In this document: one piece after another, positions 54,031-63,942 of the stretch
How the letters are laid out: each line of letters opens with the position of its first letter
Position numbering within the stretch: position 1 is the first letter of the stretch
Notes under the pieces: model-generated
The model's database searches: none
What the model was told of the DNA's origin: nothing
The model's input: only the letters and a program-made list of their open reading frames with translations
Translations under genes and position numbers: made by a program
Source of the DNA: Aliidiomarina celeris
Lineage (GTDB): Bacteria > Pseudomonadota > Gammaproteobacteria > Enterobacterales > Alteromonadaceae
Assembly (NCBI RefSeq): GCF_003316875.1
Contig: NZ_QMIL01000005.1
Span: 1 to 64,000, forward strand
Direction: 5' to 3'
Length of the DNA stretch: 64,000 bases

Positions 54031-54169
54031 GTTTAAAATCCTAGAAAATATCGACATGTAGCATTCATTCAAGGAGTGTATGTCGTTGCTATAGACATGA
54101 CAAGCTTATATGTCGATAAAACCATATTTGTTCAACATGTGTTCATGACATGGATAAAGCAACAATTCG

Positions 54170-55456
54170 TCTGTAATTTCCAGTTTACCCTCTGATTTCA
54201 CCTATTCAGCTCCATCCATGGTCAGGTACTTTTTACCAGAGCTCCATTCGTCCGATATCTCCATAATCACGGCTGTGACTAATCTGAGGCAAGAGGCCTC
54301 ATTTGGAAATAAAGTTGCAACGCGCGTACGGCGTTTAATTTCTTTATTCACGCGCTCAAGCGCGTTGGTTGTTCTTAAACGGCGACGATGTCCCGCAGGC
54401 AAAGCTAGTACAGCTAGCCCTTCAGGAAGCGCCGTTTCGGCCCATACTGCGAGCTTAGGCGCGCTTTTCTCATACCTCTTACACAACAACTCAATATGGC
54501 GTTTTGCTTCATCCGGTGTTTTCGCATCAAAGACACTGCGAATGTCGTCCGCCACCTGTGCTTTCATAGCCTGCTTGGGCACATAACTTTGCGCGTTTTG
54601 TTGCAAATGGAACTGACAACGCTGCCACGGCACACTCGGAAATACACTTTTGCGTGCCGCTTTTAGCCCTTCATGGGCGTCGCTAACGAAGAGTTTCATG
54701 CCGTGTAAGCCTCTATCTTTCAGGCTGAGCAAGAACTCTCGCCAATGGACTTCTTGCTCTGAAAGCGATACCGAGCAACCTAAAAGCTCTCGATGTCCTG
54801 ATTCGTTGACGCCCATCGCGACTAAAACAGCACAATCAATTACGGAGCCTCCGTGTCGTACTTTCTCATAGCGTGCATCAAGCACGACATACGGGAAATT
54901 GCCAAGCGGCCGCTATCGCCACTGTTGCAAGTGTACATCGAGCTCATGTGCGGCGCGACTCACTTGAGTGGAGCTGATTTCAAAGCCGCACAGCTCTTCA
55001 GTCACACGTGCCACTTTACGCGTCGACACACCTTGCACATACATCTCTGCTAATGCCAGCTTGAGCGCTTTCTCAGAGCGCAAGCCTCGCTCTAAACTAC
55101 TTGGATAAAAATCCGTGTCGCGGGTTTGCGGAATGCTTAAATCGAGCTTGCCAAAACGACTCTGGAGCGACTTTTTCTTATAACCGTTGGCGTACCCTTG
55201 GCGCTCTTCTGAACGCTCCCAGGGGCCCGCTCCAAGGTGCCGCTCTCGCTCTAACCGCATCGCTTCATTGAGTAAAATACTGATCGCTTCGGCTGTACCG
55301 TCCAAGCCTTGTTCAATTAATAATTCCAAAACATCGCCAATCGATCTATTCTGTATATCGCAGGTCATTGTGGTTCCTCTTTCAATTTACTTTGGTCAGT
55401 AAATCAAAAGGATAAACTTTGACCTGCACCTTTTCCAGCTCAGGCGAAATTACAGA
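54170..55456 (-). mobile_element. IS256-family insertion sequence, decayed
   Basis: The ends share TCTGTAATTTC in inverted orientation (54170-54180 and 55446-55456), enclosing about 1.29 kb with one transposase gene, normal for IS256. No clear target duplication was seen. The transposase carries a nonsense codon, so the copy cannot move by itself. Confidence 0.7.
54202..55368 (-). pseudogene. IS256-family transposase with amber codon
   Basis: Mutator-type DDE transposase. The N-terminal 151 residues (GAGPWERSEERQGYANGYKK, SIPQTRDTDFYPSSLERG) end at TAG 54913-54915; in the same frame the rest follows with PYVVLDARYEKVRHGG (first Asp), LFVSDAHEGLKAA (second Asp), CQFHLQQNAQS and TTNALERVNKEIKRR (Glu). 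A single GAG to TAG change explains the break; the rest of the protein is intact. Confidence 0.9.
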
Positions 55457-55493
55457 AAGAATGATGCACTAACAACTACGCGGGAGTAACATT

Positions 55494-55727
55494 ATGAGCT
55501 TTGTCTTGGTGTTTCTTAGAGAATTTGTGACCAACACTCTACTAGTGCTTGGCTTATTTGTTATTACTCATAGCATTTATGTTATTTTTGACGTAAGAGA
55601 GCTTGCTGATTTTTCTTCAGTTGAATCCTTGGTCAAATTGTACTATTGGGTAATATTAGTATCTACTGGTCTGTCGTTAAAGTCGACCATCTTACACATA
55701 CGCAAAATCCGCTTGAATAACTCTTAA
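55494..55727 (+). CDS. Hypothetical membrane protein, 77 residues
   Basis: Two membrane helices (about 5-32, LREFVTNTLLVLGLFVITHS, and 45-64, KLYYWVILVSTGLSLKSTIL) and a basic end. GGAG precedes the ATG. Resembles small two-helix proteins of the PsiE type in outline, not firmly. It starts 38 bases from the IS256 end. Confidence 0.55.
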   Translation: MSFVLVFLREFVTNTLLVLGLFVITHSIYVIFDVRELADFSSVESLVKLYYWVILVSTGLSLKSTILHIRKIRLNNS

Positions 55728-55743
55728 AATCGCCCTTTCCCAG

Positions 55744-56106
55744 CTATGTCAATGCACTTAGAGCAAAAGGCAGAAAAATAATAGGTTTAACCAGCATGAT
55801 TATATTCAGCATTAAAATTACACAATTAGCTCTATATGTAAGTCGCCATTTCTTCTCAGACAAAAACGTTTTGCTTTTGTCTTTAGCTCTAAAAAGGATA
55901 ATTGTACTTGGAGCAGCTGAAATAAGGTAAATCAGCAAACAAGGTACAATCTGTGCTAATAAAATCGGAAGGAGTAGTCCAGTACCAATCGTTTCAGGAT
56001 CAGAAGCCTCGAGTCCCACATTGAAAGCAACTAACGCAGAAGCTACAAACACCGCATATACTAATCCTATAATGAGGCCAATCTTCAATAATGAATCTTT
56101 TTTCAT
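55744..56106 (-). CDS. Hypothetical membrane protein, 120 residues
   Basis: Three predicted membrane helices (LIIGLVYAVFVASALVAF, LLPILLAQIVPCLLIYLI, VILMLNIIMLVKPIIFLPFA). No family recognised. It follows the 54-residue ORF by 14 bases and so may be in one transcript with M48 and lemA. Confidence 0.5.
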   Translation of the reverse strand: MKKDSLLKIGLIIGLVYAVFVASALVAFNVGLEASDPETIGTGLLLPILLAQIVPCLLIYLISAAPSTIILFRAKDKSKTFLSEKKWRLTYRANCVILMLNIIMLVKPIIFLPFALSALT

Positions 56107-56120
56107 GCTACCTATCTCTT

Positions 56121-56285
56121 TTACTCTTGATCATTGTCGCCGTCAGGCTCTCGATAACAAGGATCCCCAGGATCACAAATTGTGCCAAACAAAGGAAATT
56201 GAATTGTTCCTCCGACAACGAAAGGACGGCCCCCTGTACAGCAAGACTCCCCCCTCGCATGATCCGTACCAGTATTTTCCGACAT
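56121..56285 (-). CDS. Small Cys-containing protein, 54 residues
   Basis: Starts MSENTGTDHARGESCCTGG, goes on RPFVVGGTIQFPLFG and ends TICDPGDPCYREPDGDNDQE. Four Cys, no signal peptide, acidic end. It begins 12 bases past the M48 peptidase stop in the same frame and sits before a membrane-protein gene. It has a weak ribosome site; it could be a small substrate or companion of the M48/LemA system, or chance. Confidence 0.4.
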   Translation of the reverse strand: MSENTGTDHARGESCCTGGRPFVVGGTIQFPLFGTICDPGDPCYREPDGDNDQE

Positions 56286-56297
56286 TAAGTTAAGCGC

Positions 56298-58148
56298 TTA
56301 ATTTTCTGGTATATTTGGCAGTGGCTCACTTATGCAAGCGGCGAGTGTAAACAGCAATTTTCGCTCCACAGCATTAATGCTGCCGTCGTGTTTGACACAA
56401 GCTACCCAAGCCTTAACTAAATTTTCTTTTGCCCGCGCTTGCCAGTGATCAATGCGATCAAGAGCGTCGGCAAGATCACCAAAGCTAAAGGGCCGGGTGG
56501 TAATCGGCCGTAATGATGACTTGAAATACTTAGCGCCGGCATTAAAAGCAGCGTGTGCATGCTCGTTTTGCTCGTGACCATACCAAGCGAGTATAGAAAG
56601 CGTTAGCTCCGTGTCGGTTTGTGCTTTTAAACGCACATGAGGTACTTTGTAGTTCGGCTTTAAGTCTGCACGCAAATACCGTTCTACGAGTTGTGCTAAA
56701 CACCACTCATACAATGATACGCTTTGGTCAACCTGTTTGAGTTGCTGTAAGGTTCCTAACAGCAATTGTTTTTCGCTTGCAGTAAGAGCTTTCACCGCCG
56801 GCATGGCAACTTCTACGAGTGGCAACCTTTGCTCGGTAGTTAACCCCTGCACTTTGCTAAAGTGTTGCTCTGCTTGCTGGCTTAGTTCTGCATCATGTCG
56901 TTCAGTGATCAGTTGCAACTGTTCGGCCTGCACTTTGGGGGCTTCACTTAACATTAATGCAAGTAGCAATCCTTCGGCTGTGTTGTGGCCTCGAGCTTCG
57001 TTGCAGAGTGTTTCGGGTAGCGATGCCAACAATGCCAAACGTGCAAGCTGCTCGTTGTGTCCGCTAAGGCCTATGGATTGGGTTTGAGGGCTTGTACTCT
57101 CGTTTTTGGTAAGCGTAAGTTGCTCAGCAGTGTTGCTTTGAAACGTGCCGTTCCATTGCGGTAACACGCGTTTAATTCGCTTTGCAAGAGGTGGGTGTGT
57201 GGCGAAAATAGACACCCAGCGATTAATGGCTTGGCCGAAAAACAAGTGGGCAGCTTCGTCGGCGTTTTTGCTTTGTATTTCACTGCCACTTTGAACGGCG
57301 CCTATTTGCTGTAATGCACCGCCAATTCCTTCTGGGTTGCGAGTAAACTGCACCGCAGAAGCGTCGGCGAGGTATTCTCGCTGCCTACTAACGGCTGCTT
57401 TAATAATATTACCAAATAACACACCAATGGAGCCGATAATGAGAAGTGCAATGCCCAACAGTGGTAACGGGTTTTTGTCATTCCGGCGGCCTGCGGAAAC
57501 CATACCTGAACGAAGCAGTAAGTAGCCTGCATGGCTGATAAACAAAATGCCATTTAAAATGGCCATAATGCGAATGTTCATGCGCATGTCGCCATTCAAT
57601 ATGTGCGCAATTTCGTGAGCCACCACGCCCTGTAACTGATCTCGTGTGAGTTGCTCGGCGCAGCCTCGGGTTAGCCCAATCACTGCGTCTTTCGGGCTGT
57701 ACCCAGCGGCGAACGCATTAATGCTGGGCTCTTGGTCCAGTAAGTAAACTGGCGGCACGGGCATATTGGCTGCGATAGCCATTTCCTCTACCACGTTTAA
57801 AACTTTACGCTCTAGTGGCTCGTTACTGTCTGCGGACAGTAAGCGCCCACCTAAACTTTCAGCAACTACACGGCCGCCGGGGCGAAGTACAGCCCACTTA
57901 TACAAAACAGCAAGGCTTATACTGGAAAGTACAACGCCGCAAGCGGCTACAATGATGTCCCAGTGCCATACAAAGTCGGTGGTTGCCTGACTGTTATACG
58001 GTGAAGAAGTGCTTGCGCCAATCCCCCCCATAAAACCCGCAACCACCAGCCCCGTAAGACCGACCAAGGTAACTACCGCTAACCCAAATAGTACGATGAG
58101 CAGGCGGGTATTGCGTCTTGCTATGTCTTGGTGTTCAAAAAAGTTCAT
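56298..58148 (-). CDS. M48-family membrane metallopeptidase
   Basis: HtpX-like protease of 616 residues. Two N-terminal membrane segments (LIVLFGLAVVTLVGLTGLVV and WDIIVAACGVVLSSISLAVL), catalytic AHEIAHILNGDMRMN, two further helices, and the third ligand Glu in QREYLADASAVQFTRN. The long C-terminal half (about 350-616) is a cytosolic helical domain specific to this LemA-linked subgroup. It follows lemA by 3 bases. Likely roles are membrane-protein quality control. Confidence 0.88.
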   Translation of the reverse strand: MNFFEHQDIARRNTRLLIVLFGLAVVTLVGLTGLVVAGFMGGIGASTSSPYNSQATTDFVWHWDIIVAACGVVLSSISLAVLYKWAVLRPGGRVVAESLGGRLLSADSNEPLERKVLNVVEEMAIAANMPVPPVYLLDQEPSINAFAAGYSPKDAVIGLTRGCAEQLTRDQLQGVVAHEIAHILNGDMRMNIRIMAILNGILFISHAGYLLLRSGMVSAGRRNDKNPLPLLGIALLIIGSIGVLFGNIIKAAVSRQREYLADASAVQFTRNPEGIGGALQQIGAVQSGSEIQSKNADEAAHLFFGQAINRWVSIFATHPPLAKRIKRVLPQWNGTFQSNTAEQLTLTKNESTSPQTQSIGLSGHNEQLARLALLASLPETLCNEARGHNTAEGLLLALMLSEAPKVQAEQLQLITERHDAELSQQAEQHFSKVQGLTTEQRLPLVEVAMPAVKALTASEKQLLLGTLQQLKQVDQSVSLYEWCLAQLVERYLRADLKPNYKVPHVRLKAQTDTELTLSILAWYGHEQNEHAHAAFNAGAKYFKSSLRPITTRPFSFGDLADALDRIDHWQARAKENLVKAWVACVKHDGSINAVERKLLFTLAACISEPLPNIPEN

Positions 58149-58151
58149 AGC

Positions 58152-58748
58152 TTAAAACTTTACTTGGGGAGCCTGCTGAATTTGCTCACGATCTTCGAAT
58201 TCTAGCAATGAAGCGTTTGTGCCATGACCAAACATTCCGGCGAATACCACAGTAGGGAACGACTGGCGATACGTATTATATTGCATCACAGAGTCGTTAA
58301 ATGACTGCCGCGCAAATGCAACTTTGTTCTCTGTACTGGTTAACTCTTCGCTCAGTTGCATCATGTTCTGGTTAGCTTTCAAGTCTGGGTAGGCTTCCAT
58401 AACCACATTCAAGCGCCCAAGTGCACTGCCAAGTGCACCTTCAGCTCCGGCTAATTGTGCCATAGCACCGGAGTTGCCCGGATTGTCGTTTGCGTTCTTC
58501 AGTGCTGAAGCGGCTTGATTACGCGCATTGGTAACCGCCTCTAGGGTTTCGCGCTCATGGCTTAAATACGCTTTAGCGGTTTCTACAAGATTGGGTATAA
58601 GGTCGTAGCGACGCTTCAGTTGCACGTCGATTTGCGCAAACGCATTTTGGAACCTGTTTTTTAAGGTTACCAGCTGGTTGTATATGCGAATGACAACAAA
58701 AATAAGTACAACAATGATGACAGCAACGATAATAGCGGTAATGTTCAT
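58152..58748 (-). CDS. lemA: LemA-family protein
   Basis: Protein of 198 residues with an N-terminal membrane anchor (IIVAVIIVVLIFVVIRIYNQ) and the LemA helical bundle: NRFQNAFAQIDVQLKRRYDL, IPNLVETAKAYLSHERETLE, AYPDLKANQNMMQLSEELTS, FNDSVMQYNTYRQSFP. It is first in the operon with the M48 peptidase, a common pairing. Molecular role unknown. Confidence 0.92.
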   Translation of the reverse strand: MNITAIIVAVIIVVLIFVVIRIYNQLVTLKNRFQNAFAQIDVQLKRRYDLIPNLVETAKAYLSHERETLEAVTNARNQAASALKNANDNPGNSGAMAQLAGAEGALGSALGRLNVVMEAYPDLKANQNMMQLSEELTSTENKVAFARQSFNDSVMQYNTYRQSFPTVVFAGMFGHGTNASLLEFEDREQIQQAPQVKF

Positions 58749-58918
58749 AGCAAGTCCTTGTGAAGTGTTTTACTTAAGGTAACTTTTTATTTGTAGCAAT
58801 GGGGTTAGCTTAGCGTACAAAAACCGTTCAACCTAGTGATTCTGCGTGTTTAAATTGGTGTTTATTGCTTATTTCTTGTAATTTATGGGGCACCTTTTAG
58901 TTAGCCTTCGGTAACAAC

Positions 58919-59548
58919 ATGTCGACAGTGAGCGGAAATCTTTTTGTGGTAGCGGCCCCAAGTGGAGCAGGCAAGTCGAGTTTAATCAATGCCTTGCTTA
59001 AACGCCATAACGACGGGTCGATGCAAGTGTCTGTGAGTACTACAACTCGAAAACCTCGGCCGGGCGAGGAAAACGGGGTGCATTACCATTTTGTAAGTGA
59101 AGAAACCTTTCTCGAACAAGTGGCCGCTGGCGAGTTTTATGAATGGGCGAAGGTGTTTGATCATTACTATGGAACCTCCAAAATAGTCATTGAAAAAACC
59201 TTAAAGAGCGGCGTAGACGTTTTTCTCGACATCGACTGGCAAGGTACTCGGCAAGTAAAAGCGGCTTACCCTGGGGTGCATACTATTTTCATTTTACCGC
59301 CGTCGAATGCTGAATTGGAGCGCCGCTTAAGAGCTCGTGGGCAAGACAGTGACGAGGTTATTGCTAAGCGAATGGCGAAAGCGCAAGCGGAAATGTCGCA
59401 TTATGCTGAATTTAGCTACTTAATTGTAAATGAGAATTTTGACGACTCCGTGCAAAATTTTGAGCATATTGTATTGAGCCAGCGTATGCGTCGTTCAAAG
59501 CAGCAAATAAGATATCGCGAAATATTACAAGATCTCTTGGCGGAATAG
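58919..59548 (+). CDS. gmk: Guanylate kinase
   Basis: GMP kinase of 209 residues, needed for GTP and dGTP supply. P-loop [18 protein letters not shown], the GMP-binding [20 protein letters not shown] and lid [15 protein letters not shown]. Length matches E. coli (207). It opens the gmk-rpoZ-spoT-ridA cluster, the standard gammaproteobacterial order. Confidence 0.95.
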   Translation: MSTVSGNLFVVAAPSGAGKSSLINALLKRHNDGSMQVSVSTTTRKPRPGEENGVHYHFVSEETFLEQVAAGEFYEWAKVFDHYYGTSKIVIEKTLKSGVDVFLDIDWQGTRQVKAAYPGVHTIFILPPSNAELERRLRARGQDSDEVIAKRMAKAQAEMSHYAEFSYLIVNENFDDSVQNFEHIVLSQRMRRSKQQIRYREILQDLLAE

Positions 59549-59609
59549 GCAGTTTCCAGTACAATAATTACCCTTTTCTAGTACCAAATTACCGAAGCGG
59601 AGTTCATAC

Positions 59610-59900
59610 ATGGCACGGGTAACAGTTGAAGATGCAGTAAACAAAATTGGAAACCGGTTCGATCTGGTATTGGTTGCTGCTCGCCGCGCACGTCAAATCG
59701 CCAATTACGGCAAAGCGCCATTGGTAGACACCACAAACGAAAAAGCCACGGTTATTGCTTTACGTGAAATTGAAGCCGGATTGATAGACGCAGCGCGCTT
59801 AGACCAAGAAGACCAAGCTGCTCGTTATGCGCAAGACGAAGCCGAAGTAGCAGCAATGACAGCTATTCAGCAAAGCGACGGCCCAGAAGTAACGCAGTAA
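59610..59900 (+). CDS. rpoZ: RNA polymerase omega subunit
   Basis: Small subunit of 96 residues: [30 protein letters not shown], then [11 protein letters not shown]. It helps beta-prime assembly and forms part of a ppGpp site. GGAG precedes the ATG. A strong terminator follows at 59926. Confidence 0.95.
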   Translation: MARVTVEDAVNKIGNRFDLVLVAARRARQIANYGKAPLVDTTNEKATVIALREIEAGLIDAARLDQEDQAARYAQDEAEVAAMTAIQQSDGPEVTQ

Positions 59901-59925
59901 TAGTTACTGGCGGTAGATAGTTTAA

Positions 59926-59954
59926 AAGAACGCGAGCTTTGAGCTCGCGTTCTT
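59926..59954 (+). terminator. Terminator behind rpoZ
   Basis: AAGAACGCGAGCT and AGCTCGCGTTCTT form a 13-bp stem around TTG, followed by GTTTGT. It separates gmk-rpoZ from spoT, which then needs its own promoter. Confidence 0.75.
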
Positions 59955-60056
59955 GTTTGTGATCCTTGCGCTCAAGGAGCATGCTGTAAACTATTGGCAA
60001 AATAACGTCTAGGCCTTATGCTGTAAGTAGTAGCGAGAATAAAGGTAGAGTAGTAC

Positions 60057-62177
60057 GTGTATTTATATGAAGGGTTAAGAAAGCAAGTTGAAGCCTATTT
60101 GCCAGCAGAGCAAGCGAGCAGGGTTGAGCGAGCATTCCACGTGGCTTTCGACGCTCATGCGCCACAGAAGCGAGCGAGTGGAGAACCTTATATAACCCAC
60201 CCTGTGGCAGTTACTACTATGCTTGCGGAAATGCGGCTTGATCACGAAACGCTCATGGCAGCGCTGTTACACGACGTAATTGAAGACACGCCACTCACCC
60301 GCGAAGATCTTGCCGAAGAATTCGGTGCTACGGTGGCGGAGCTGGTTGAAGGGGTTTCGAAGCTCGACAAGCTTCAGTTCAATAGTAAAGAAGAAGCCCA
60401 GATCGAGAATTATCGCAAAATGATTATGGCGATGGTGCAAGATATTCGCGTTATTCTCATTAAGCTCGCCGACCGTACGCATAACATGCGTACGATTGAA
60501 CATCTGCGCCCCGATAAGCGCCGCAGAATTGCCCGCGAAACCTTAGAAATTTACGCACCGCTCGCCCATCGCTTGGGTATTCACGATATTAAAGTAGAGC
60601 TCGAAACACTTGGTTTTTGGGGATTGTACCCTTGGCGTGCGCGCTTGCTTGAAAGTGAAGTGAAAAAAGCGCGGGGTAATCGTAAAGCGGTACTGGAGCG
60701 CACTCACCACGAGATCATGAGTCGGTTAGGTGAACTTGGCATTGAAGCTAGAGTGCAAGGGCGAGAAAAACATCTTTATAGTATTTATAAAAAAATGCTT
60801 AACAAAGAGCTTCGCTTTAGCCAAGTGATGGATATTTTTGCCTTTCGTATTGTGGTGGACTCGGTTGACACCTGCTACCGGGTGTTAGGCGCGGTGCATA
60901 ACCTTTACAAGCCAATCGAAACGCGTTTTAAAGACTATGTGGCGATTCCTAAAACGAATGGGTATCAGTCGCTCCACACCTCGCTAAAAGGCCCGCATGG
61001 CATTCCGGTAGAAATACAAATACGCACCGAAGAAATGGATGTAATGGCCGATCGTGGTGTAGCGGCGCACTGGCTGTATAAAGATGCTGATGATGTAGGT
61101 ACCACTACCGCACAAGCAAGAGCGCACAAGTGGATGCAAAGTTTGCTGGAGCTGCAACAAAGTGCGGGCAGCTCGTTTGAATTTATTGAGAATGTAAAAT
61201 CTGAGCTGTTCCCTGATGAAATATACCTATTCACGCCAGACGGGCGCATTATAGAGTTGCCGCAAGGTGCAACGGCTGTTGATTTTGCCTACGCGGTACA
61301 TACCGACATCGGCAACACCTGCATCGGTGCTCGGGTGAATCATAAGGCGTATTCGCTGAGTAAACCTTTGGAAACGGGGCAAACCGTAGAAATTCGCACG
61401 GCGCCTGGGTCGCGACCGAATATTGCATGGCTGAACTTTGTCGTGACGGGTAAGGCACGGCTAAAAATACGTCAGTTTTTGAAAAATCAGCAGTCGAACG
61501 AAGCCTTGTTGTTAGGGGAACGCTTGCTGCGGGCTGCACTGGGGTCGTTCCGCTACGACGACATTGCCGAACACGAGTTTGAGCGTGTGGCCAAAGAAAT
61601 GAAACAAGCCGGACGCGACGATTTATTGAAAGATATTGGCTTAGGCAATTTAATGAGTGTTGCGGTAGCACGACGCTTAGTGGGCGACCATCAACGTTTG
61701 CGGTCAGCCTCAGACGAGGACGATGAGCGCGGCCGAAGCCTCGCGATTAAAGGTGCAGATGGCTTACTGCTGAGCTTCGCCAAATGCTGTAGGCCTATTC
61801 CAGGCGACGATATTATTGCGCATGTGAGCCCTGGCAAAGGCTTGGTGATTCATCGTCGGGAATGCAAAAACGTGCGCGGGCATGAAGAGGAACCGGGCCG
61901 TTATTTTCCTGTTCAGTGGGACAACAAACCAGAAGCACAGTTTGTGTCGGAAGTTCGAGTGGAAATTGTTAATCATCAAGGGGCACTGGCGCGATTAACC
62001 TCGGTGATTGCAGAAACCGGCTGCAACATTCAAGGCTTGAAAACCGAAGAAATCGACTCCTCGATTTATTATATCGATGTGGCGATTACCATTAACAATC
62101 GTAAGCACTTGGCCGATGTGATGCGCCGTATTCGTAAAATGCAGCATGTACAACGTGTGTCACGGCTGCGAAAATAA
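60057..62177 (+). CDS. spoT: Bifunctional (p)ppGpp synthetase/hydrolase SpoT
   Basis: Stringent-response enzyme of 706 residues. The hydrolase HD domain is intact (HPVAVTTMLAEM, LLHDVIEDTPL, LADRTHNMRT), so this is SpoT, not RelA. The synthetase domain has GREKHLYSIYKKM, DIFAFRIVVDSVDTCYRVLG and GYQSLHTSLKGPHG; then TGS (IYLFTPDGRIIELPQGATAV), a Cys-containing helical part (AKCCRPIPGDDIIA) and ACT (INHQGALARL region). GTG start with AAAGG upstream. Confidence 0.95.
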   Translation: MYLYEGLRKQVEAYLPAEQASRVERAFHVAFDAHAPQKRASGEPYITHPVAVTTMLAEMRLDHETLMAALLHDVIEDTPLTREDLAEEFGATVAELVEGVSKLDKLQFNSKEEAQIENYRKMIMAMVQDIRVILIKLADRTHNMRTIEHLRPDKRRRIARETLEIYAPLAHRLGIHDIKVELETLGFWGLYPWRARLLESEVKKARGNRKAVLERTHHEIMSRLGELGIEARVQGREKHLYSIYKKMLNKELRFSQVMDIFAFRIVVDSVDTCYRVLGAVHNLYKPIETRFKDYVAIPKTNGYQSLHTSLKGPHGIPVEIQIRTEEMDVMADRGVAAHWLYKDADDVGTTTAQARAHKWMQSLLELQQSAGSSFEFIENVKSELFPDEIYLFTPDGRIIELPQGATAVDFAYAVHTDIGNTCIGARVNHKAYSLSKPLETGQTVEIRTAPGSRPNIAWLNFVVTGKARLKIRQFLKNQQSNEALLLGERLLRAALGSFRYDDIAEHEFERVAKEMKQAGRDDLLKDIGLGNLMSVAVARRLVGDHQRLRSASDEDDERGRSLAIKGADGLLLSFAKCCRPIPGDDIIAHVSPGKGLVIHRRECKNVRGHEEEPGRYFPVQWDNKPEAQFVSEVRVEIVNHQGALARLTSVIAETGCNIQGLKTEEIDSSIYYIDVAITINNRKHLADVMRRIRKMQHVQRVSRLRK

Positions 62178-62192
62178 AAAGGAAAATCATTC

Positions 62193-62585
62193 ATGTCGAA
62201 AGTAATTATTGCCACGGAGCGCGCGCCTGCGGCTATTGGAACCTATTCGCAAGCAGTGAAAGTAGGCACTACAGTTTATTTGTCGGGCCAAATTCCGTTA
62301 GTACCCAGTACCATGGAAATGGTGAGTGAAAACTTTCGTGAGCAAGCGGAGCAAGTATTTGAGAATTTAACCGCTGTATGCGAGGCGGCTGGTGGCGAAT
62401 TGCAAGACATGGTGAAAGTGAATATTTTTTTGACTGATTTGGGTCAATTTGCCGTGGTAAACGAGGTCATGGCAAAGCACTTTAAAACGCCTTACCCTGC
62501 TCGCGCAGCAATTCAAGTGAGTGCCTTACCGAAGGGTGCGCAAATTGAAATCGACGGCGTGATGGAGCTGCCGTCGACCAATTAA
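62193..62585 (+). CDS. ridA: RidA-family reactive imine deaminase
   Basis: Trimeric enzyme of 130 residues that hydrolyses reactive enamines and imines. Signatures: [58 protein letters not shown] with the conserved Arg. AAGGA lies ahead of the ATG; it follows spoT by 15 bases. Confidence 0.95.
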   Translation: MSKVIIATERAPAAIGTYSQAVKVGTTVYLSGQIPLVPSTMEMVSENFREQAEQVFENLTAVCEAAGGELQDMVKVNIFLTDLGQFAVVNEVMAKHFKTPYPARAAIQVSALPKGAQIEIDGVMELPSTN

Positions 62586-62598
62586 TTCTGCCGCTAGG

Positions 62599-63942
62599 TT
62601 ATGCAGTTGCGTCGCTGGTTTGTACTTTTTGAATGGGTTTAAAAATATAGATACTAGCAACTGCAACACCTGCCAGAATAAAGCAGTACCAAGTATTTAA
62701 ACTGACCGCTAACGGCGAGATGCCAAAGCTTGCGCCTAATAATAAGGCTTGCGCTCCATATGGCAGTACGCCTTGCACCACACAGGCAAAGATGTCGAGG
62801 TAACTCGCACTTTGTCGAGGCGCTAGGTTTCCTTCGTCGGCCAAACGCTTACTCACCTCTCCCGAAATGAGAATAGTGACCGTGTTGTTAGCAACAGCAA
62901 GGTTAGTGACCGCGGTAAGCCCTGAAATACCCAACGCAGCGGCTCGGTCTTTACGCGAACTTAAGCGTTGCGCGAGTGCCTCTACGTTGTTACTTAAAAA
63001 TGCCAATCCGCCTTGTTGCCGTATCAGCGCAGACAGGCCACCAATAAGCAACGACAAGAGGAAAATTTCCTGCATGCTCGTGAAGCCTTGGTAAATGTCT
63101 TGGCTTAAGGTTACCCAAGCATAATCGGTGGCAACCATGCCGAAGGCGGCCGCAAGGATAATGCCAAGCGTGAGCACAACAAACACGTTGAGCCCAGAAA
63201 CGGCTAACACAATAATGGCGAAGTAGGGAATAGCAAGCCACAGGGTTGCTTGGGGTGCATTAATTTCGGCACTGCCTGAACTATGAAAACTAAACGCAAT
63301 AATTGAAAGCACGGCAGCGGGTACGGCAATACGTAAATTGGTGCGAAACTTGTCTTTCATTGAGCAACCTTGAGTTTTAGTTGCCGCAATGGTGGTGTCA
63401 GAAATAAACGACAAGTTGTCGCCAAACATTGCTCCACTAACGAGTACGCCTGCCATCACCGCCGGATTAATTCCCGCTGCTTGGCTTAACCCTAAAGCAA
63501 CGGGGCCGAGTGCTGCAAGGGTGCCCATAGACGTACCCATGGCTGTAGACACCACTGCGGCAATAAGAAATATACCCGGTAAAATAAAGCTGGCAGGAAT
63601 AATACTCAGCCCGAGCGCGACCATCGCGTCGACGCCACCCGTTGCAGCTGCAACTGTTGAGAACGCGCCAGCCAGCAAATAGATCAAACACATGGTAACA
63701 ATATTTGGGTGCCCAACACCTTCCACAAAGGTATTAATGCGCTGATTCAGTGTTTCTTTACTGAGTACAACTGCCAGAACAATAGCCGGCAAAATAGCAA
63801 CAGGCGCAGCAAGTTGGTAAAACGCCATGTCGACACCACTCAGGTGAAAGTAAATTCCGGTACCGAGAAAGAGCCCGAGAAAAACGAAAAGTGGCAATAG
63901 TGCAATGGCGTTCGGTCGAACGCCGGTGGGTAGTGTACTCAT
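62599..63942 (-). CDS. NhaC-family Na+/H+ antiporter
   Basis: Inner-membrane antiporter of 447 residues with about 12 helices. Recognised by SGAMFGDNLSFISDTTIAAT, MGTSMGTLAALGPVALGL and LTAVTNLAVANNTVTILISG, typical of the NhaC group (Na+/H+, some members malate/lactate). It fits a marine organism. Convergent with ridA. Confidence 0.88.
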   Translation of the reverse strand: MSTLPTGVRPNAIALLPLFVFLGLFLGTGIYFHLSGVDMAFYQLAAPVAILPAIVLAVVLSKETLNQRINTFVEGVGHPNIVTMCLIYLLAGAFSTVAAATGGVDAMVALGLSIIPASFILPGIFLIAAVVSTAMGTSMGTLAALGPVALGLSQAAGINPAVMAGVLVSGAMFGDNLSFISDTTIAATKTQGCSMKDKFRTNLRIAVPAAVLSIIAFSFHSSGSAEINAPQATLWLAIPYFAIIVLAVSGLNVFVVLTLGIILAAAFGMVATDYAWVTLSQDIYQGFTSMQEIFLLSLLIGGLSALIRQQGGLAFLSNNVEALAQRLSSRKDRAAALGISGLTAVTNLAVANNTVTILISGEVSKRLADEGNLAPRQSASYLDIFACVVQGVLPYGAQALLLGASFGISPLAVSLNTWYCFILAGVAVASIYIFKPIQKVQTSDATA

